Source of the DNA: Brucella tritici
GTDB lineage: Bacteria; Pseudomonadota; Alphaproteobacteria; Rhizobiales; Rhizobiaceae
Length of the DNA stretch: 64,000 bases
NCBI RefSeq assembly: GCF_902825325.1
Contig: NZ_CADEAR010000003.1
Location: 403,217 to 467,216 of the forward strand
Direction: 5' to 3'
In this document: one piece after another, positions 1 to 10,843 of the stretch
Layout of the letters: the number at the start of each line of letters is the position of its first letter
How positions within the stretch are numbered: the first letter of the stretch is position 1
Translations under genes and position numbers: made by a program
The notes under the pieces: generated by a model
Told to the model about the DNA's origin: nothing
Databases searched by the model: none
The model's input: the letters and a program-made list of their open reading frames with translations, nothing else

Positions 1-278
1 TTCTGCGGTGGATTGATCGGGGAGCATCTACCCATACGGGTAGCCAATACCGGGGACAATTCACACTGGTTACGCGTTTCGATATGCCGTCCCGCGGATT
101 TCAGACCACTAGACGATTGCCGATTTCGCCTGCATGTGGTTTATGGACGGCCAAAACGGCGTCAGCTATGTTTGTACATTCGCTGAAGCTGAATGATTTG
201 TATGGATGGAGCAGCCGTGCAGTGCTAGAAGCACGCAACTCCAAACAGGAATGACGCTGCCAAAAGGCCGGAGACCGC
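1..278. other. Non-coding region upstream of bamD
   Basis: I see no credible gene here. A perfect 6-bp inverted repeat with a 4-nt loop (CTACCC-ATAC-GGGTAG) lies at 28-43 and has no T-run after it on either strand. The region should carry the bamD promoter, but I cannot place -35/-10 boxes confidently. In related genomes lpxC usually lies upstream; it is outside this window, so that is inference. Confidence 0.5.
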
Positions 279-1142
279 ATGACGAGTTTCAAATTCAAGG
301 GTGTGACGAAAACCGCGCTGCTGACTGGCGCTATCGCCGTTCTTATCCCGCTCGCCGGTTGTGCCAGCAAGGACGACGACATCGATCTCACCAAGTATGT
401 CGAGACGATCGATCCTGCCGACAAAACCTACAATGAAGGTCTCGCCAATCTGGATGCAGGTCGCCTTGATGAAGCTGCGAAGAAGTTCGCCGCCGTCGAC
501 CGCCAGCATCCCTACACGGAATGGGCACGCAAATCGCTCGTGATGGCTGCCTTTACCAACTACCGCAAGGGCAATTACGAAGAAGCGATCTCGATGGCGA
601 AGCGTTACAATACGCTTTACCCGACTTCGCCTGAATCAGCCTATGCCTATTACATCATCGGTCTTTCCTACTTCCGCCAGATTCCGGACGTGACCCGCGA
701 TCAGGCTGCAAGCCGTCGCGCAATCGCTGCGATGCAGGAGGTGGTCGATCGTTTCCCGGATTCCGAATATACGGATGATGCCAAGGCCAAGATCCGCTTC
801 GCCCGCGACCAGCTCGCAGGCAAGGAAATGCAGGTTGGCCGCTACTATCTGGAACGCAAGGAATATCTTGCCTCTATCAAGCGCTTCCGTGGCGTTGTGG
901 AGGAATATTCCAACACCCGTCAGGTGGAAGAAGCGCTCGCTCGTCTCGTCGAAGCCTACTATGCGCTTGGCCTGACGTCTGAAGCCCAGATGGCAGCTTC
1001 GGTTCTCGGCAAGAACTATCCGGATAGCCCGTGGTATAAGGACAGCTACAAGCTTCTGCAGAGTGGTGGTCTTGAACCACGCGAAAACGGCAATTCGTGG
1101 CTGGCCAAGGCTTCGTCGCTCATTACCGGCGGCGGCTCATAA
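279..1142 (+). CDS. bamD: Outer membrane protein assembly factor BamD
   Basis: BamD is the essential lipoprotein of the BAM complex that folds beta-barrel proteins into the outer membrane. The 287-aa product has a lipoprotein signal peptide: a basic start, a hydrophobic stretch at about residues 12-26 and a lipobox LAGC with the lipidated Cys at 28. The rest is a helical TPR-like array (for example around residues 50-85 and 95-125) matching the YfiO/ComL fold. The ATG at 279 follows a GGAG-like site. recN starts 13 nt after its stop, so the two are probably co-transcribed. The family call is secure from fold pattern, length and the bamD-recN-ligA order known in this bacterial group. Confidence 0.93.
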   Translation: MTSFKFKGVTKTALLTGAIAVLIPLAGCASKDDDIDLTKYVETIDPADKTYNEGLANLDAGRLDEAAKKFAAVDRQHPYTEWARKSLVMAAFTNYRKGNYEEAISMAKRYNTLYPTSPESAYAYYIIGLSYFRQIPDVTRDQAASRRAIAAMQEVVDRFPDSEYTDDAKAKIRFARDQLAGKEMQVGRYYLERKEYLASIKRFRGVVEEYSNTRQVEEALARLVEAYYALGLTSEAQMAASVLGKNYPDSPWYKDSYKLLQSGGLEPRENGNSWLAKASSLITGGGS

Positions 1143-1154
1143 GCTGATTCTCAC

Positions 1155-2819
1155 ATGCTGTCGCACCTGTCGATCCGCGATATTGTTCTGATTGAAAGGC
1201 TCGACATCGAGTTCAAGACAGGCTTGTCCGTGCTTACCGGTGAAACCGGGGCGGGCAAGTCTATTTTGCTTGATTCGCTTTCGCTGGCGCTTGGCGCACG
1301 TGGCGACGCTTCGTTGGTGCGTCACGGTGCCGATCAGGGGCAGGTGACAGCGGTGTTCGATGTGCCGGGCGCGCATCCGGCCCGGATTTTTCTGCGTGAT
1401 AACGGTTTCGAAGATGATGGTGACATCATCCTGCGTCGCCTGCAGATGGGCGATGGTCGCACGCGCGTCTTCATCAATGATCAGGCGGCAAGCGTCGCGC
1501 TTCTTCGCGATCTTGGGCGCAGGCTGGTGGAAATCCACGGCCAGCATGACGACCGCGCGCTGATCGATACCGATCTTCACCGCACATTGTTGGATGCTTT
1601 CGGTGGTCTCGAGCCAGAGGTGGCAGTGGTTCGCGAGCGTCACAAGGCCTGGCGCGATGCGGAAACCGCACTTGCCAAGCATCGCGCCCGCGTCGAGCAG
1701 GCCGAGCGTGAAGGTGACTACCTGCGCTCTTCGGTTGAAGAACTGACCAAGCTTGATCCGCAACCCGGCGAGGAAGAAGAGCTCGCCGAGCGCCGCGCGA
1801 TCATGATGAAATCCGAAAAGATCGCCGGTGACGTGAACGAAGCTGGCGAGTTGCTGTCGGGGCAGGGATCACCTGTACCGACGCTGGCGAGCCTCGTGCG
1901 CCGTCTGGAGCGCAAGATTCCGGAAGCGCCGCATCTGCTGGAGCCGGTTTGCAAGGCAATCGATGAGGCGCTCAACAGTTTGGCTCTCGCTCAGGACGGT
2001 ATAGATCACGCCATGCGCGAGATCGATTTCGATCCGCGTGTGCTGGAACAGGTCGAGGAGCGGCTTTTTGCTCTGCGCGCTGCGGCGCGCAAGTATTCTG
2101 TCGCGGTGGAGGGATTGCCTGCGCTGCGTGACAAAATGGATGCTGATCTTGCCGATCTGGACGCTGGAGCGGAAAAGCTTATCCAGCTTGAAGGTCAGGC
2201 AACCGAAATGCGGGCGGCCTATGACACGGCAGCGGCTAAACTTTCCGGGTCACGTAAAGAAACAGCGGAGCATCTGAAGGCGGCTGTGATGGCCGAATTG
2301 CCTGCACTGAAGCTGGAGCGCGCAGAATTCATCGTTGAAATGACGACCGACGCGCAAGCGCGGGCTGCGGAAGGCATCGATACGGTTGAGTATTGGGTGC
2401 GCACCAATCCCGGCACGCGGGCCGGGCCGATGATGAAGGTCGCTTCAGGTGGGGAGCTTTCACGTTTCCTGTTGGCGCTGAAGGTGGCGCTTGCGGATCG
2501 CGGTTCTGCTCCGACGCTCGTATTCGATGAAATCGATACCGGCGTGGGCGGTGCGGTGGCGGATGCCATCGGGCAGCGCCTTGCACGGCTTTCCGGTCGT
2601 GTACAGGTTCTTTCGGTCACACATGCGCCGCAGGTGGCAGCGCGTGCCTCCACACATTTCCTGATTGCCAAATCGGCAACCCATGAAGACCGGATGGCGA
2701 CCTCGATCCGATCCATCGGGGTCGATGAGCGGCAGGAAGAGATTGCCCGTATGCTGGCCGGTGCCAGCATCACCGATGAAGCGCGTGCAGCAGCAGAGCG
2801 CCTGCTGGCCGAGAATTGA
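1155..2819 (+). CDS. recN: DNA repair protein RecN
   Basis: RecN is an SMC-like ATPase that holds broken DNA ends during recombinational repair. The 554-aa product has Walker A GETGAGKS at residues 29-36 right after the typical N-terminal strand. A long central coiled coil follows, and the C-terminal half carries the ABC signature SGGELSRFLLALK and Walker B LVFDEIDTGVGG. All ATPase elements are present and the length is normal for the family. It follows bamD by 13 nt. The last two bases of its TGA stop are also the first two bases of an intergenic repeat (2818-2859), so a mobile repeat ends exactly at the coding boundary. No LexA-type operator is visible in the 12-nt spacer. Confidence 0.95.
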   Translation: MLSHLSIRDIVLIERLDIEFKTGLSVLTGETGAGKSILLDSLSLALGARGDASLVRHGADQGQVTAVFDVPGAHPARIFLRDNGFEDDGDIILRRLQMGDGRTRVFINDQAASVALLRDLGRRLVEIHGQHDDRALIDTDLHRTLLDAFGGLEPEVAVVRERHKAWRDAETALAKHRARVEQAEREGDYLRSSVEELTKLDPQPGEEEELAERRAIMMKSEKIAGDVNEAGELLSGQGSPVPTLASLVRRLERKIPEAPHLLEPVCKAIDEALNSLALAQDGIDHAMREIDFDPRVLEQVEERLFALRAAARKYSVAVEGLPALRDKMDADLADLDAGAEKLIQLEGQATEMRAAYDTAAAKLSGSRKETAEHLKAAVMAELPALKLERAEFIVEMTTDAQARAAEGIDTVEYWVRTNPGTRAGPMMKVASGGELSRFLLALKVALADRGSAPTLVFDEIDTGVGGAVADAIGQRLARLSGRVQVLSVTHAPQVAARASTHFLIAKSATHEDRMATSIRSIGVDERQEEIARMLAGASITDEARAAAERLLAEN

Positions 2820-2859
2820 GCATTTCCAGCAAAAGTGCGAAGCGGTTTGGCGTCGGATA
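2818..2859 (+). repeat. Rhizobial-type intergenic repeat, copy 1
   Basis: A 42-nt segment starting GAGCATTTCC and containing AAAAGTGCGAAGCGGTTT matches the copy at 9838-9879 at 39 of 42 positions. Sequences of this type are scattered between genes in Brucella, Ochrobactrum and rhizobia. It begins on the recN stop codon and fills part of the recN-ligA gap. Function is unknown. Confidence 0.85.
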
Positions 2860-2952
2860 TGGGGTACCAACAAAGAAATAGCGCGCTCGTCTCCTGACAG
2901 AACGTTGTCAGTGTGACCACATGTTCGTAACCGTGCGCGGCTGTATGCGTAG

Positions 2953-5168
<2,216 letters not shown>

Positions 5169-5169
<1 letters not shown>

Positions 5170-5873
5170 TGGCCCCGTTCAGTGGATTCGGTGAGAAAGC
5201 GATCCCGTTTCTGAAAGCTCTGGATTTTCACCAGAATCGCGAATGGTTCGTTGAGAACAAGGATCTTTTCGAGCAGCAATTGAAGGAGCCGCTTGGCGAT
5301 CTTGTGGACGAACTGACAGGTCGTTTCGAAAAGGCCGGTCTGCCGTTCAAGGGCGACCGAGTGAAATCGCAGTTCCGCATCAAACGCGATACGCGGTTTT
5401 CCAAGGACAAGGCACCCTATAACCGCCACCTGTCTGCGCTGCTGTCGCAATCGGGCACGAAATGGGACGAAAGCGGGTGCTTCTATGTCTGCATCGGCCT
5501 GCCGGGTGTCCGCGATTGCTACGCTTGTGTTGCGTGGTGGGGCCCGAAAAAAGAACTGCTTCTGGCCATACGCACTTCTATTGCCGAGAAGCCGGAAGAA
5601 TTCCGCGGCATGGTCGCGAAACTCAAGAAAAACGGTTTGAAAATCAGCGACTACGACCGGCTGAAACGCACGCCGCGTGGTTTTGAGGCCGTGACCGATG
5701 ATGATTTGCTGGAAGCAATTCGCAATCGGCATTTTTCGGTGCGGATAGAAATCGACCCTGAAACGATTACCCGCGCTGATCTGGCAGATCGTCTTGTCGA
5801 CTTCACTGAACGGGCTCGCCCGCTTGTGGACTGGATGCACAAAATCGAAAAGACCATTCCGCAACAATCATGA
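5169..5873 (+). CDS. DUF2461 (TIGR02453) family protein
   Basis: This 234-aa soluble protein belongs to the widespread but uncharacterised DUF2461 family. Typical features are the N-terminal stretch FLKALDFHQNREWFVENK, the basic segment FRIKRDTRFSKDKAPYN near residue 70, and a conserved Trp-rich centre around residue 120. No enzymatic motif is recognised. Its ATG overlaps the ligA stop by one base, so it is probably translated with ligA, which is the only hint of function. It has no signal peptide or membrane segment. The family call is firm; the biochemical role is unknown. Confidence 0.85.
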
Positions 5874-5937
5874 TCGTTCATGAATGCATCAGCCGGATTT
5901 ATGAGTGATGCGCAAATGCGGCATTCCTGTTTAATAG

Positions 5938-5959
5938 TATGATTTTTTGGGAAATCATA
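5938..5959. promoter_or_regulatory. Inverted repeat upstream of azlCD, probable operator
   Basis: A perfect 8-bp inverted repeat, TATGATTT-N6-AAATCATA, sits 56 bp before the azlC start. AT-rich dyads of this size are typical sites for dimeric regulators of the Lrp/AsnC or GntR kind, which often control AzlCD-type exporters. No regulator gene lies next to it, so the cognate protein is unknown. Confidence 0.55.
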
Positions 5960-6014
5960 TTCCAACGGGCCGCAGAATTTCCTAACTACTCTTCATTCGG
6001 AGGAGTGAATATTC

Positions 6015-6737
6015 GTGGACCAGACTTTTCGGCCCGTAAGGGCTTCAGCGCGCGCCGATATTATTGACGGTGTCCGGCGCGGACTTCCGCTTGTCGTTGC
6101 CGGAGCGCCCTTTGGCTTGCTGTTCGGCGCACTTGCAGTCGATAACGGATTGTCGCTTGCCGAAGCGGTGTTCATGAGCTCCATCATCTATGCCGGCGCC
6201 AGCCAGATGGTCGGGCTTGATCTTTTCGGCCAGAACATCGCGCCGTGGATGATCGTCATGTCGATCTTCGCCGTCAATTTCCGGCACGTGCTCTATTCGG
6301 CGACCACGGGTCGGCGCATCCGTCACTTCAAGCCATGGCAGAAGGCGCTGGCCTTTTTCGTTCTGGTGGACATCCAGTATGCGGAAGTTGAACAACGAGC
6401 CGAAGCCGGTAAGCCGGTCACCTTCGTCTGGTATATGGCCATCGGGCTCACATTCTATCTGACCTGGGTTCTCGAAGCGCTGATTGGCGGGCTGTTCGGC
6501 AATCTGATCACGAATCCCTATGCCTTCGGCATCGACTTTTTGTTGCCGATCTATTTTCTCGGCATGGTGATGAGTTTCCGCCATCGGCAGAACTGGTTGC
6601 CGGTTGTCATCGTCAGTGCGATTTCAGCCGTGGCGGCCTACAAGTTCGTGGGATCTCCGTGGCATGTGTCGCTGGGTGCACTCGGCGGCATTGTACTTGC
6701 GGCGATTATTGCCAAGCCACGCGAAGGGGAGGCGTAA
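6015..6737 (+). CDS. azlC: AzlC family branched-chain amino acid exporter, large subunit
   Basis: AzlC and AzlD together form a two-component exporter for branched-chain amino acids and analogues in the inner membrane. The 240-aa product shows the family hallmarks: GAPFGLLFGALAV, the segment AVFMSSIIYAGASQ, and FAVNFRHVLYSA, with about six to seven hydrophobic helices. The GTG start at 6015 lies 9 nt after GGAGGAG at 5999-6005, a strong ribosome binding site. azlD starts directly after its stop (TAAATG). A dyad at 5938-5959 may be its operator. Substrate is inferred from family, not from sequence. Confidence 0.9.
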   Translation: MDQTFRPVRASARADIIDGVRRGLPLVVAGAPFGLLFGALAVDNGLSLAEAVFMSSIIYAGASQMVGLDLFGQNIAPWMIVMSIFAVNFRHVLYSATTGRRIRHFKPWQKALAFFVLVDIQYAEVEQRAEAGKPVTFVWYMAIGLTFYLTWVLEALIGGLFGNLITNPYAFGIDFLLPIYFLGMVMSFRHRQNWLPVVIVSAISAVAAYKFVGSPWHVSLGALGGIVLAAIIAKPREGEA

Positions 6738-7034
6738 ATGTCCACCACGATCTGGATCATTCTTGCCGGTGCGCTCTGCACCTATCTCACCCGCATCGGC
6801 GGACATCTGGTGCTGTCACGCTTCAGCCATGTGCATTATAGGGTGGAAGCGGCGCTCAACGCCGTGCCTGCGGCCGTTTTGACGGCCATTGTGGCCGCAC
6901 CTGCATCAGATCACGGCTGGCGGGAACTGCTCGTGCTTGCGGTCTGTATCGTGCTTTCGTTGCGGCTCAGCATGATGACCATGTTTTTTGCAGGCGTAGC
7001 GCTTTTGATCGCGCTACGCCATTTCACCGTGTGA
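6738..7034 (+). CDS. azlD: AzlD family branched-chain amino acid exporter, small subunit
   Basis: This 98-aa membrane protein has four hydrophobic segments and the family motif CTYLTRIGGHLVL near the N-terminus. AzlD partners AzlC. The ATG abuts the azlC stop, which supports coupled translation and fixed stoichiometry. The 3' end of the gene contains a perfect 10-bp hairpin (6993-7020). pepP lies convergent only 8 bp downstream, so there is no room for a terminator outside the coding sequences. Confidence 0.88.
   Translation: MSTTIWIILAGALCTYLTRIGGHLVLSRFSHVHYRVEAALNAVPAAVLTAIVAAPASDHGWRELLVLAVCIVLSLRLSMMTMFFAGVALLIALRHFTV
6993..7020. other. Intragenic hairpin at the azlD 3' end
   Basis: GGCGTAGCGC, an 8-nt loop (TTTTGATC), and GCGCTACGCC form a perfect 10-bp stem inside the last codons of azlD, ending 14 nt before its stop. 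With the convergent pepP stop only 8 bp beyond azlD, this may halt transcription or protect mRNA ends. It has no T-run, so it is not a standard intrinsic terminator. Confidence 0.6.
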
Positions 7035-7042
7035 ATGCTTTA

Positions 7043-8869
7043 TCAAAGCGGCGCGGTTGCCGCTTCGAGCCATTTGCGCTCAGTGTCCTTGAGGTGGGCT
7101 GAAAGCTTTTCGCGCACGCTGGCATGGTAGCGGTTCAGCCAGTCGATTTCCTCCTGCGTGAAAAGCGACTTGTCGATCAGGCGCCGGTCGATAGGGCAGA
7201 ACGTCAGTGTCTCGAAGCCCATCATCGGAATGTCGCCGCCTTCAGGGATTTCCGGTTCGGTGACGATGATGAGATTTTCGATGCGGATGCCGAATGAGCC
7301 TGGCTTGTAATAGCCCGGTTCATTGGAAAGGATCATGCCCGGCAGCAGTTCCTGTGCGCCCTTTTTCGAAATGCTCTGCGGGCCCTCATGCACCGACAGG
7401 TAGGAGCCGACGCCGTGGCCGGTTCCGTGCGCATAGTCGAAACCATGCTTCCATAGTGCGATACGCGCCAGAACGTCGATATCCTGCCCGCGTGTGCCTT
7501 TCGGGAAGCGAGCCGTCGTGATCGCAATCACACCTTTTAATACGAGCGTGAATGCCTTGATCGTCTCTGGCGTTACCTTGCCGATGGGGACGGTGCGTGT
7601 GATGTCGGTGGTGCCGTCGCGATATTGTGCGCCGGAATCGACCAGATAAAGCTCGCCATCTTCAAGCGTTCTGTTGGTGTCGGTATTGACGCGATAATGG
7701 ATGATAGCGCCGTTTGGCCCCGCACCGGAGATCGTGTCGAAGGATATATCTTCCAGCGGCATCTGGAAGTCGCGCCCAGCTTCTGCGCGCGATTCTTCCA
7801 GCTTCTGCGCCGCGCTGATTTCATCGATTGTGCCGGGCTTCTGGGCGTCGACCCATGATAGGAAATTGACCATCGCCACGCCGTCGCGCTCATGGGCAGC
7901 TCGTGAGCCGTCAAGCTCGGCCTTGTTCTTGATTGCGCGTGGAATACGGGCAGGGTCTTTGCCTTCGATTACGCTGCCACCTGCGCTGGTGACAATGAGG
8001 CGAAGTTTTTCTGCCGCGAGGATCGGGTCGAGAAGAATAGCTTCTCCCTTGGCCGCGAGAGCGCTGAGGTGCCCCTCCAGATCGCTCGGTGCCGAGAGCT
8101 TGGCGAGTTGGGTCAGATAGGCGCGCGGTTCGATGGCGAGCTTGCGTTCATCGATGAAAAGCTCTGGTTCACCCTTTGCAGGAATGATGGCAAAGCTCAA
8201 TGGAAGCGGCGTGTTGGACACGTCCTTGCCGCGAATATTGAACACCCATGCGACTGATGACGGGTCAGTCAGGACGGTAGCACGAGCGCCGCTTGCGGCA
8301 ACTGCTGCCTGCATTTCCTTGATCTTGTCTTCCGCTTCATGTCCGGCGAAACGGGCTGGCTGGATAGTGACTTCCGCCGTCGGCACTTCAGGCTGGTCGT
8401 CCCATACGGCGTCGACAAGATTGATTTCGACCGGAACGAGCTGACCGCCCTGAGCCTCCAGTGCTTCACGTAAACTGCGGGCTTCGGAAATGGTATGGAG
8501 CCAAGGATCGAAGCCGATATGCAGGCCCTTGCCGTTGTCTGCCAGCCAGGAAGCTGGCGGATTTGTAACGAGGCTTTCATAGGAGAAGACCTTCGGGTCG
8601 GTCTGGGCGCGAACCTGCAGCTCATAACGTCCATCGACGAAAATAAAGGCACTGTTCTTGAGGATGAGCGCGGCACCGGCCGATCCGGTGAAACCGGTCA
8701 GCCATGCGAGGCGCTGCGCACGGGGCGGAACATATTCGCCCTGATGCTCGTCCGCGCGAGGAACCAGAAAACCGTCGAGGCCCAATTCGGCCATTTTCGC
8801 ACGCAGCTTCGCAACGCGCGGGCCACCATTGGCCGGGTTTGTGGTGACGTCGAAACTCTGAAAAGCCAT
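7043..8869 (-). CDS. pepP: Xaa-Pro aminopeptidase (M24B, aminopeptidase P)
   Basis: The enzyme removes the N-terminal residue from peptides with proline in second position, using two metal ions. The 608-aa length fits the long aminopeptidase P type with two creatinase-like N-terminal domains before the M24 catalytic domain. Metal ligands are visible in the C-terminal third: the two Asp in VDSGAQYRDGTTDITRT, the His in GTGHGVGSYLSVHEGP, and Glu in LSNEPGYY and IRIENL. A short C-terminal tail follows, as in eukaryotic-like members. It lies 48 nt downstream of prmA on the same strand and is probably co-transcribed. No signal peptide, so cytoplasmic. Confidence 0.93.
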   Translation of the reverse strand: MAFQSFDVTTNPANGGPRVAKLRAKMAELGLDGFLVPRADEHQGEYVPPRAQRLAWLTGFTGSAGAALILKNSAFIFVDGRYELQVRAQTDPKVFSYESLVTNPPASWLADNGKGLHIGFDPWLHTISEARSLREALEAQGGQLVPVEINLVDAVWDDQPEVPTAEVTIQPARFAGHEAEDKIKEMQAAVAASGARATVLTDPSSVAWVFNIRGKDVSNTPLPLSFAIIPAKGEPELFIDERKLAIEPRAYLTQLAKLSAPSDLEGHLSALAAKGEAILLDPILAAEKLRLIVTSAGGSVIEGKDPARIPRAIKNKAELDGSRAAHERDGVAMVNFLSWVDAQKPGTIDEISAAQKLEESRAEAGRDFQMPLEDISFDTISGAGPNGAIIHYRVNTDTNRTLEDGELYLVDSGAQYRDGTTDITRTVPIGKVTPETIKAFTLVLKGVIAITTARFPKGTRGQDIDVLARIALWKHGFDYAHGTGHGVGSYLSVHEGPQSISKKGAQELLPGMILSNEPGYYKPGSFGIRIENLIIVTEPEIPEGGDIPMMGFETLTFCPIDRRLIDKSLFTQEEIDWLNRYHASVREKLSAHLKDTERKWLEAATAPL

Positions 8870-8917
8870 AGGTGTAACTCGCTCAAAACAGGAATACGCC
8901 GTGATTTATACGGCCTG

Positions 8918-9775
8918 TTACTTCAGATGAATTGCCACCCAGCCTTCGCGATGCAGCGTCTTTTGATGGGTGAGTCCCTGTGCCTGATAGGCAGCGAGCA
9001 CCGCATCGTGCTGGCTGTCAAGTATTCCGGACAGAATGATGGAACCGCCGGATGCCATATGTTCCTTGAGGGATGGCGCGAGTTCGATCAGGGGATTGGC
9101 GAGAATGTTGGCGACGATCAGGTCGAATGGCGAATAGGAGCGGAAGATCGGATGACCGAAGCCTTCCGCTGTTGCCGTAACGATATGTTCTGCCACGCTG
9201 TTCTTGGCGGCATTTTCAGCGGCGACCGTAACGGCGATAGGGTCGATGTCGGTAGCCAGTACCGGAATGGGAGCCAGCTTGGCGATGGCGATGGCAAGAA
9301 CAGCGCTGCCTGTGCCAAGGTCGAGCGCATTGGTCGGGTGTTCGCTGTTGACGGTTTCCTCGATCAGTTCAAGGCATCCTGCAGTCGTTCCATGGTGACC
9401 GGTGCCGAAGGCAAGACCGGCATCGATCTCGATAGGGATGTCGCCGGCTTCGATCTTGTCGCGGTCGTGCGAGCCATGGACAAAGAAATGTCCGGCTCTG
9501 ACAGGCTTCAGACCTTCCAGCGAATGTGTGACCCAGTCGATATCAGGGAGTTCCTCGACGGCGAAAAGACCCGGCCCTACCAAGGCACCGATCCGCCTGG
9601 CTACATCTTCGGCATCGTCCTCGACATAGACCGATACTTCGAAAATCTGCCGGTCTTCATCGATCTCGGTGATAGCGATTGGGAAACCGTCTTCCTCGAA
9701 AGACTGTTCGAGAGTGTTGTAGACGCGCTCGGCTTCCGCCTTATCCGCCGAAAAGAAAAGTCGTGACTGGGCCAT
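8918..9775 (-). CDS. prmA: Ribosomal protein L11 methyltransferase PrmA
   Basis: PrmA uses S-adenosylmethionine to methylate ribosomal protein L11. The 285-aa product has the small N-terminal L11-recognition domain and then the SAM-binding fold: [12 protein letters not shown], motif [13 protein letters not shown] near residue 150, and the post-[10 protein letters not shown]. The NPPY-like motif is present as VANILANPL. Length matches the family. It is the first gene of a prmA-pepP pair on the minus strand, and the upstream gap (9776-9937) holds an intergenic repeat and a hairpin. Confidence 0.93.
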   Translation of the reverse strand: MAQSRLFFSADKAEAERVYNTLEQSFEEDGFPIAITEIDEDRQIFEVSVYVEDDAEDVARRIGALVGPGLFAVEELPDIDWVTHSLEGLKPVRAGHFFVHGSHDRDKIEAGDIPIEIDAGLAFGTGHHGTTAGCLELIEETVNSEHPTNALDLGTGSAVLAIAIAKLAPIPVLATDIDPIAVTVAAENAAKNSVAEHIVTATAEGFGHPIFRSYSPFDLIVANILANPLIELAPSLKEHMASGGSIILSGILDSQHDAVLAAYQAQGLTHQKTLHREGWVAIHLK

Positions 9776-9801
9776 GAAGTAAAAAGCTCTCTATCTTTGA
9801 C

Positions 9802-9895
9802 GCATTTCCGAAGGAAATGCTTCGGAGCCTCTACTTAGAGCATTTCCTGCAAAAGTGCGAAGCGGTTTTGCGTTGGATAATGCGTAAAACCAAAC
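9802..9895. repeat. Rhizobial-type intergenic repeat, copy 2, with hairpin
   Basis: Two linked elements lie between prmA and the Sco gene. GCATTTCC-GAA-GGAAATGC at 9802-9820 is a perfect 8-bp hairpin. The segment 9838-9879 matches the repeat at 2818-2859 at 39 of 42 bases and continues to about 9895 with TGCGTAAAACCAAA. Both are of the kind dispersed through rhizobial and Brucella-group genomes. The two flanking genes both read leftward. Confidence 0.8.
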
Positions 9896-9937
9896 AGCGG
9901 GGGCGGGTTCACGCTTCCACTTTTCACAAGAACCGCG

Positions 9938-10528
9938 CTAGCCGTTCGCAGCGCCTTTGGCCAGGTTCTTCAACTTTTCTAGAGCTGTATCCGGGTTTTC
10001 CTGATAGGCGATGGTGCTGCGGAAGCGACCGCCCTTGTCGAGCAGAAATACCGACGCCGTATGATCCATCGTATATTCGCCGTCTTCGCCCGGAACTTTC
10101 TTGGCGTAGACGTGGTAGGATTTGACTACATCAGCAATATTCTCCGGCGTGCCCGTGACTCCGATGATGCGGTCGGAAACATTGCCCACATAGGTCTTCA
10201 TGACTTCCTGCGTATCGCGCTCCGGATCGACAGTGATAAAATAAGCCTTGATGTCACTGGCTTCGGGTCCAAGCTGCTTCAGCCAGCCATCCAGTTCATA
10301 AAGCGTCGTAGGACAAACGTCCGGGCAATGGGTGAAACCGAAGAAAATGGCTGCTGGCGCGGCGCGCAGGTCCTTCTCGGTGAAAGGCGTGCCGTCCATA
10401 GTCACGAGGTTGAGCGGACCACCGAAGGGTTCTTTTGCTGCCTGCTTGTCGCGGAAAAGGTTGAAACCTGCAGCGCCGACAATGACGACGATGAAGGCAA
10501 TGATGAAGATGGGCAGAAATTTTTTCAT
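9938..10528 (-). CDS. SCO1/SenC family copper chaperone
   Basis: Sco proteins deliver copper to, or reduce, the CuA site of cytochrome c oxidase in the periplasm. The 196-aa protein has an N-terminal membrane anchor (about residues 4-22) followed by a thioredoxin-like domain. The copper ligands are present: FTHCPDVCP with Cys 68 and Cys 72, and the later His in MDHTASVF. It stands alone on the minus strand with a 315-bp gap upstream. The family assignment is secure; the exact oxidase partner cannot be told from this window because no oxidase genes are near. Confidence 0.92.
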   Translation of the reverse strand: MKKFLPIFIIAFIVVIVGAAGFNLFRDKQAAKEPFGGPLNLVTMDGTPFTEKDLRAAPAAIFFGFTHCPDVCPTTLYELDGWLKQLGPEASDIKAYFITVDPERDTQEVMKTYVGNVSDRIIGVTGTPENIADVVKSYHVYAKKVPGEDGEYTMDHTASVFLLDKGGRFRSTIAYQENPDTALEKLKNLAKGAANG

Positions 10529-10843
10529 GTCCAGTCAGCCTTGAATTTCGCAACGCGCCTTGCTGCGCTGCTCAACAACCTATCTTTTCTTTATGCGTTG
10601 CAGAACGGTCGATATAGCCGCATCCCTGCCATCACGAAGAGCGTGCCGGTAATGTACTGCCATCTGCTCAATTTTCAATAATTTCTGAAATTTTTGACGA
10701 TTTGTCGCGCGGTAGAAATGGCTCCTCATAGCTTGTGGAGCCAGAGTCGTTCAGACATGACCAAAATTGAACAGCTTCTCCATTCTTTCTTTTTGCAAGG
10801 TCAGCTAAACTGATATATTTCCGTCATAAAACCGCAATTTCTT
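10529..10843. other. Intergenic gap between divergent sco and Stealth genes
   Basis: No gene is seen in these 315 bp. A 7-bp inverted repeat TGGCTCC...GGAGCCA lies at 10719-10743 with an 11-nt loop. The region must hold the promoters of both divergent genes, but I cannot assign boxes reliably. Confidence 0.4.

Noticed and set aside
8495..9766. 423-codon open frame on the plus strand across pepP and prmA
   Set aside because: Runs opposite to two well supported genes and shows no coherent domain.
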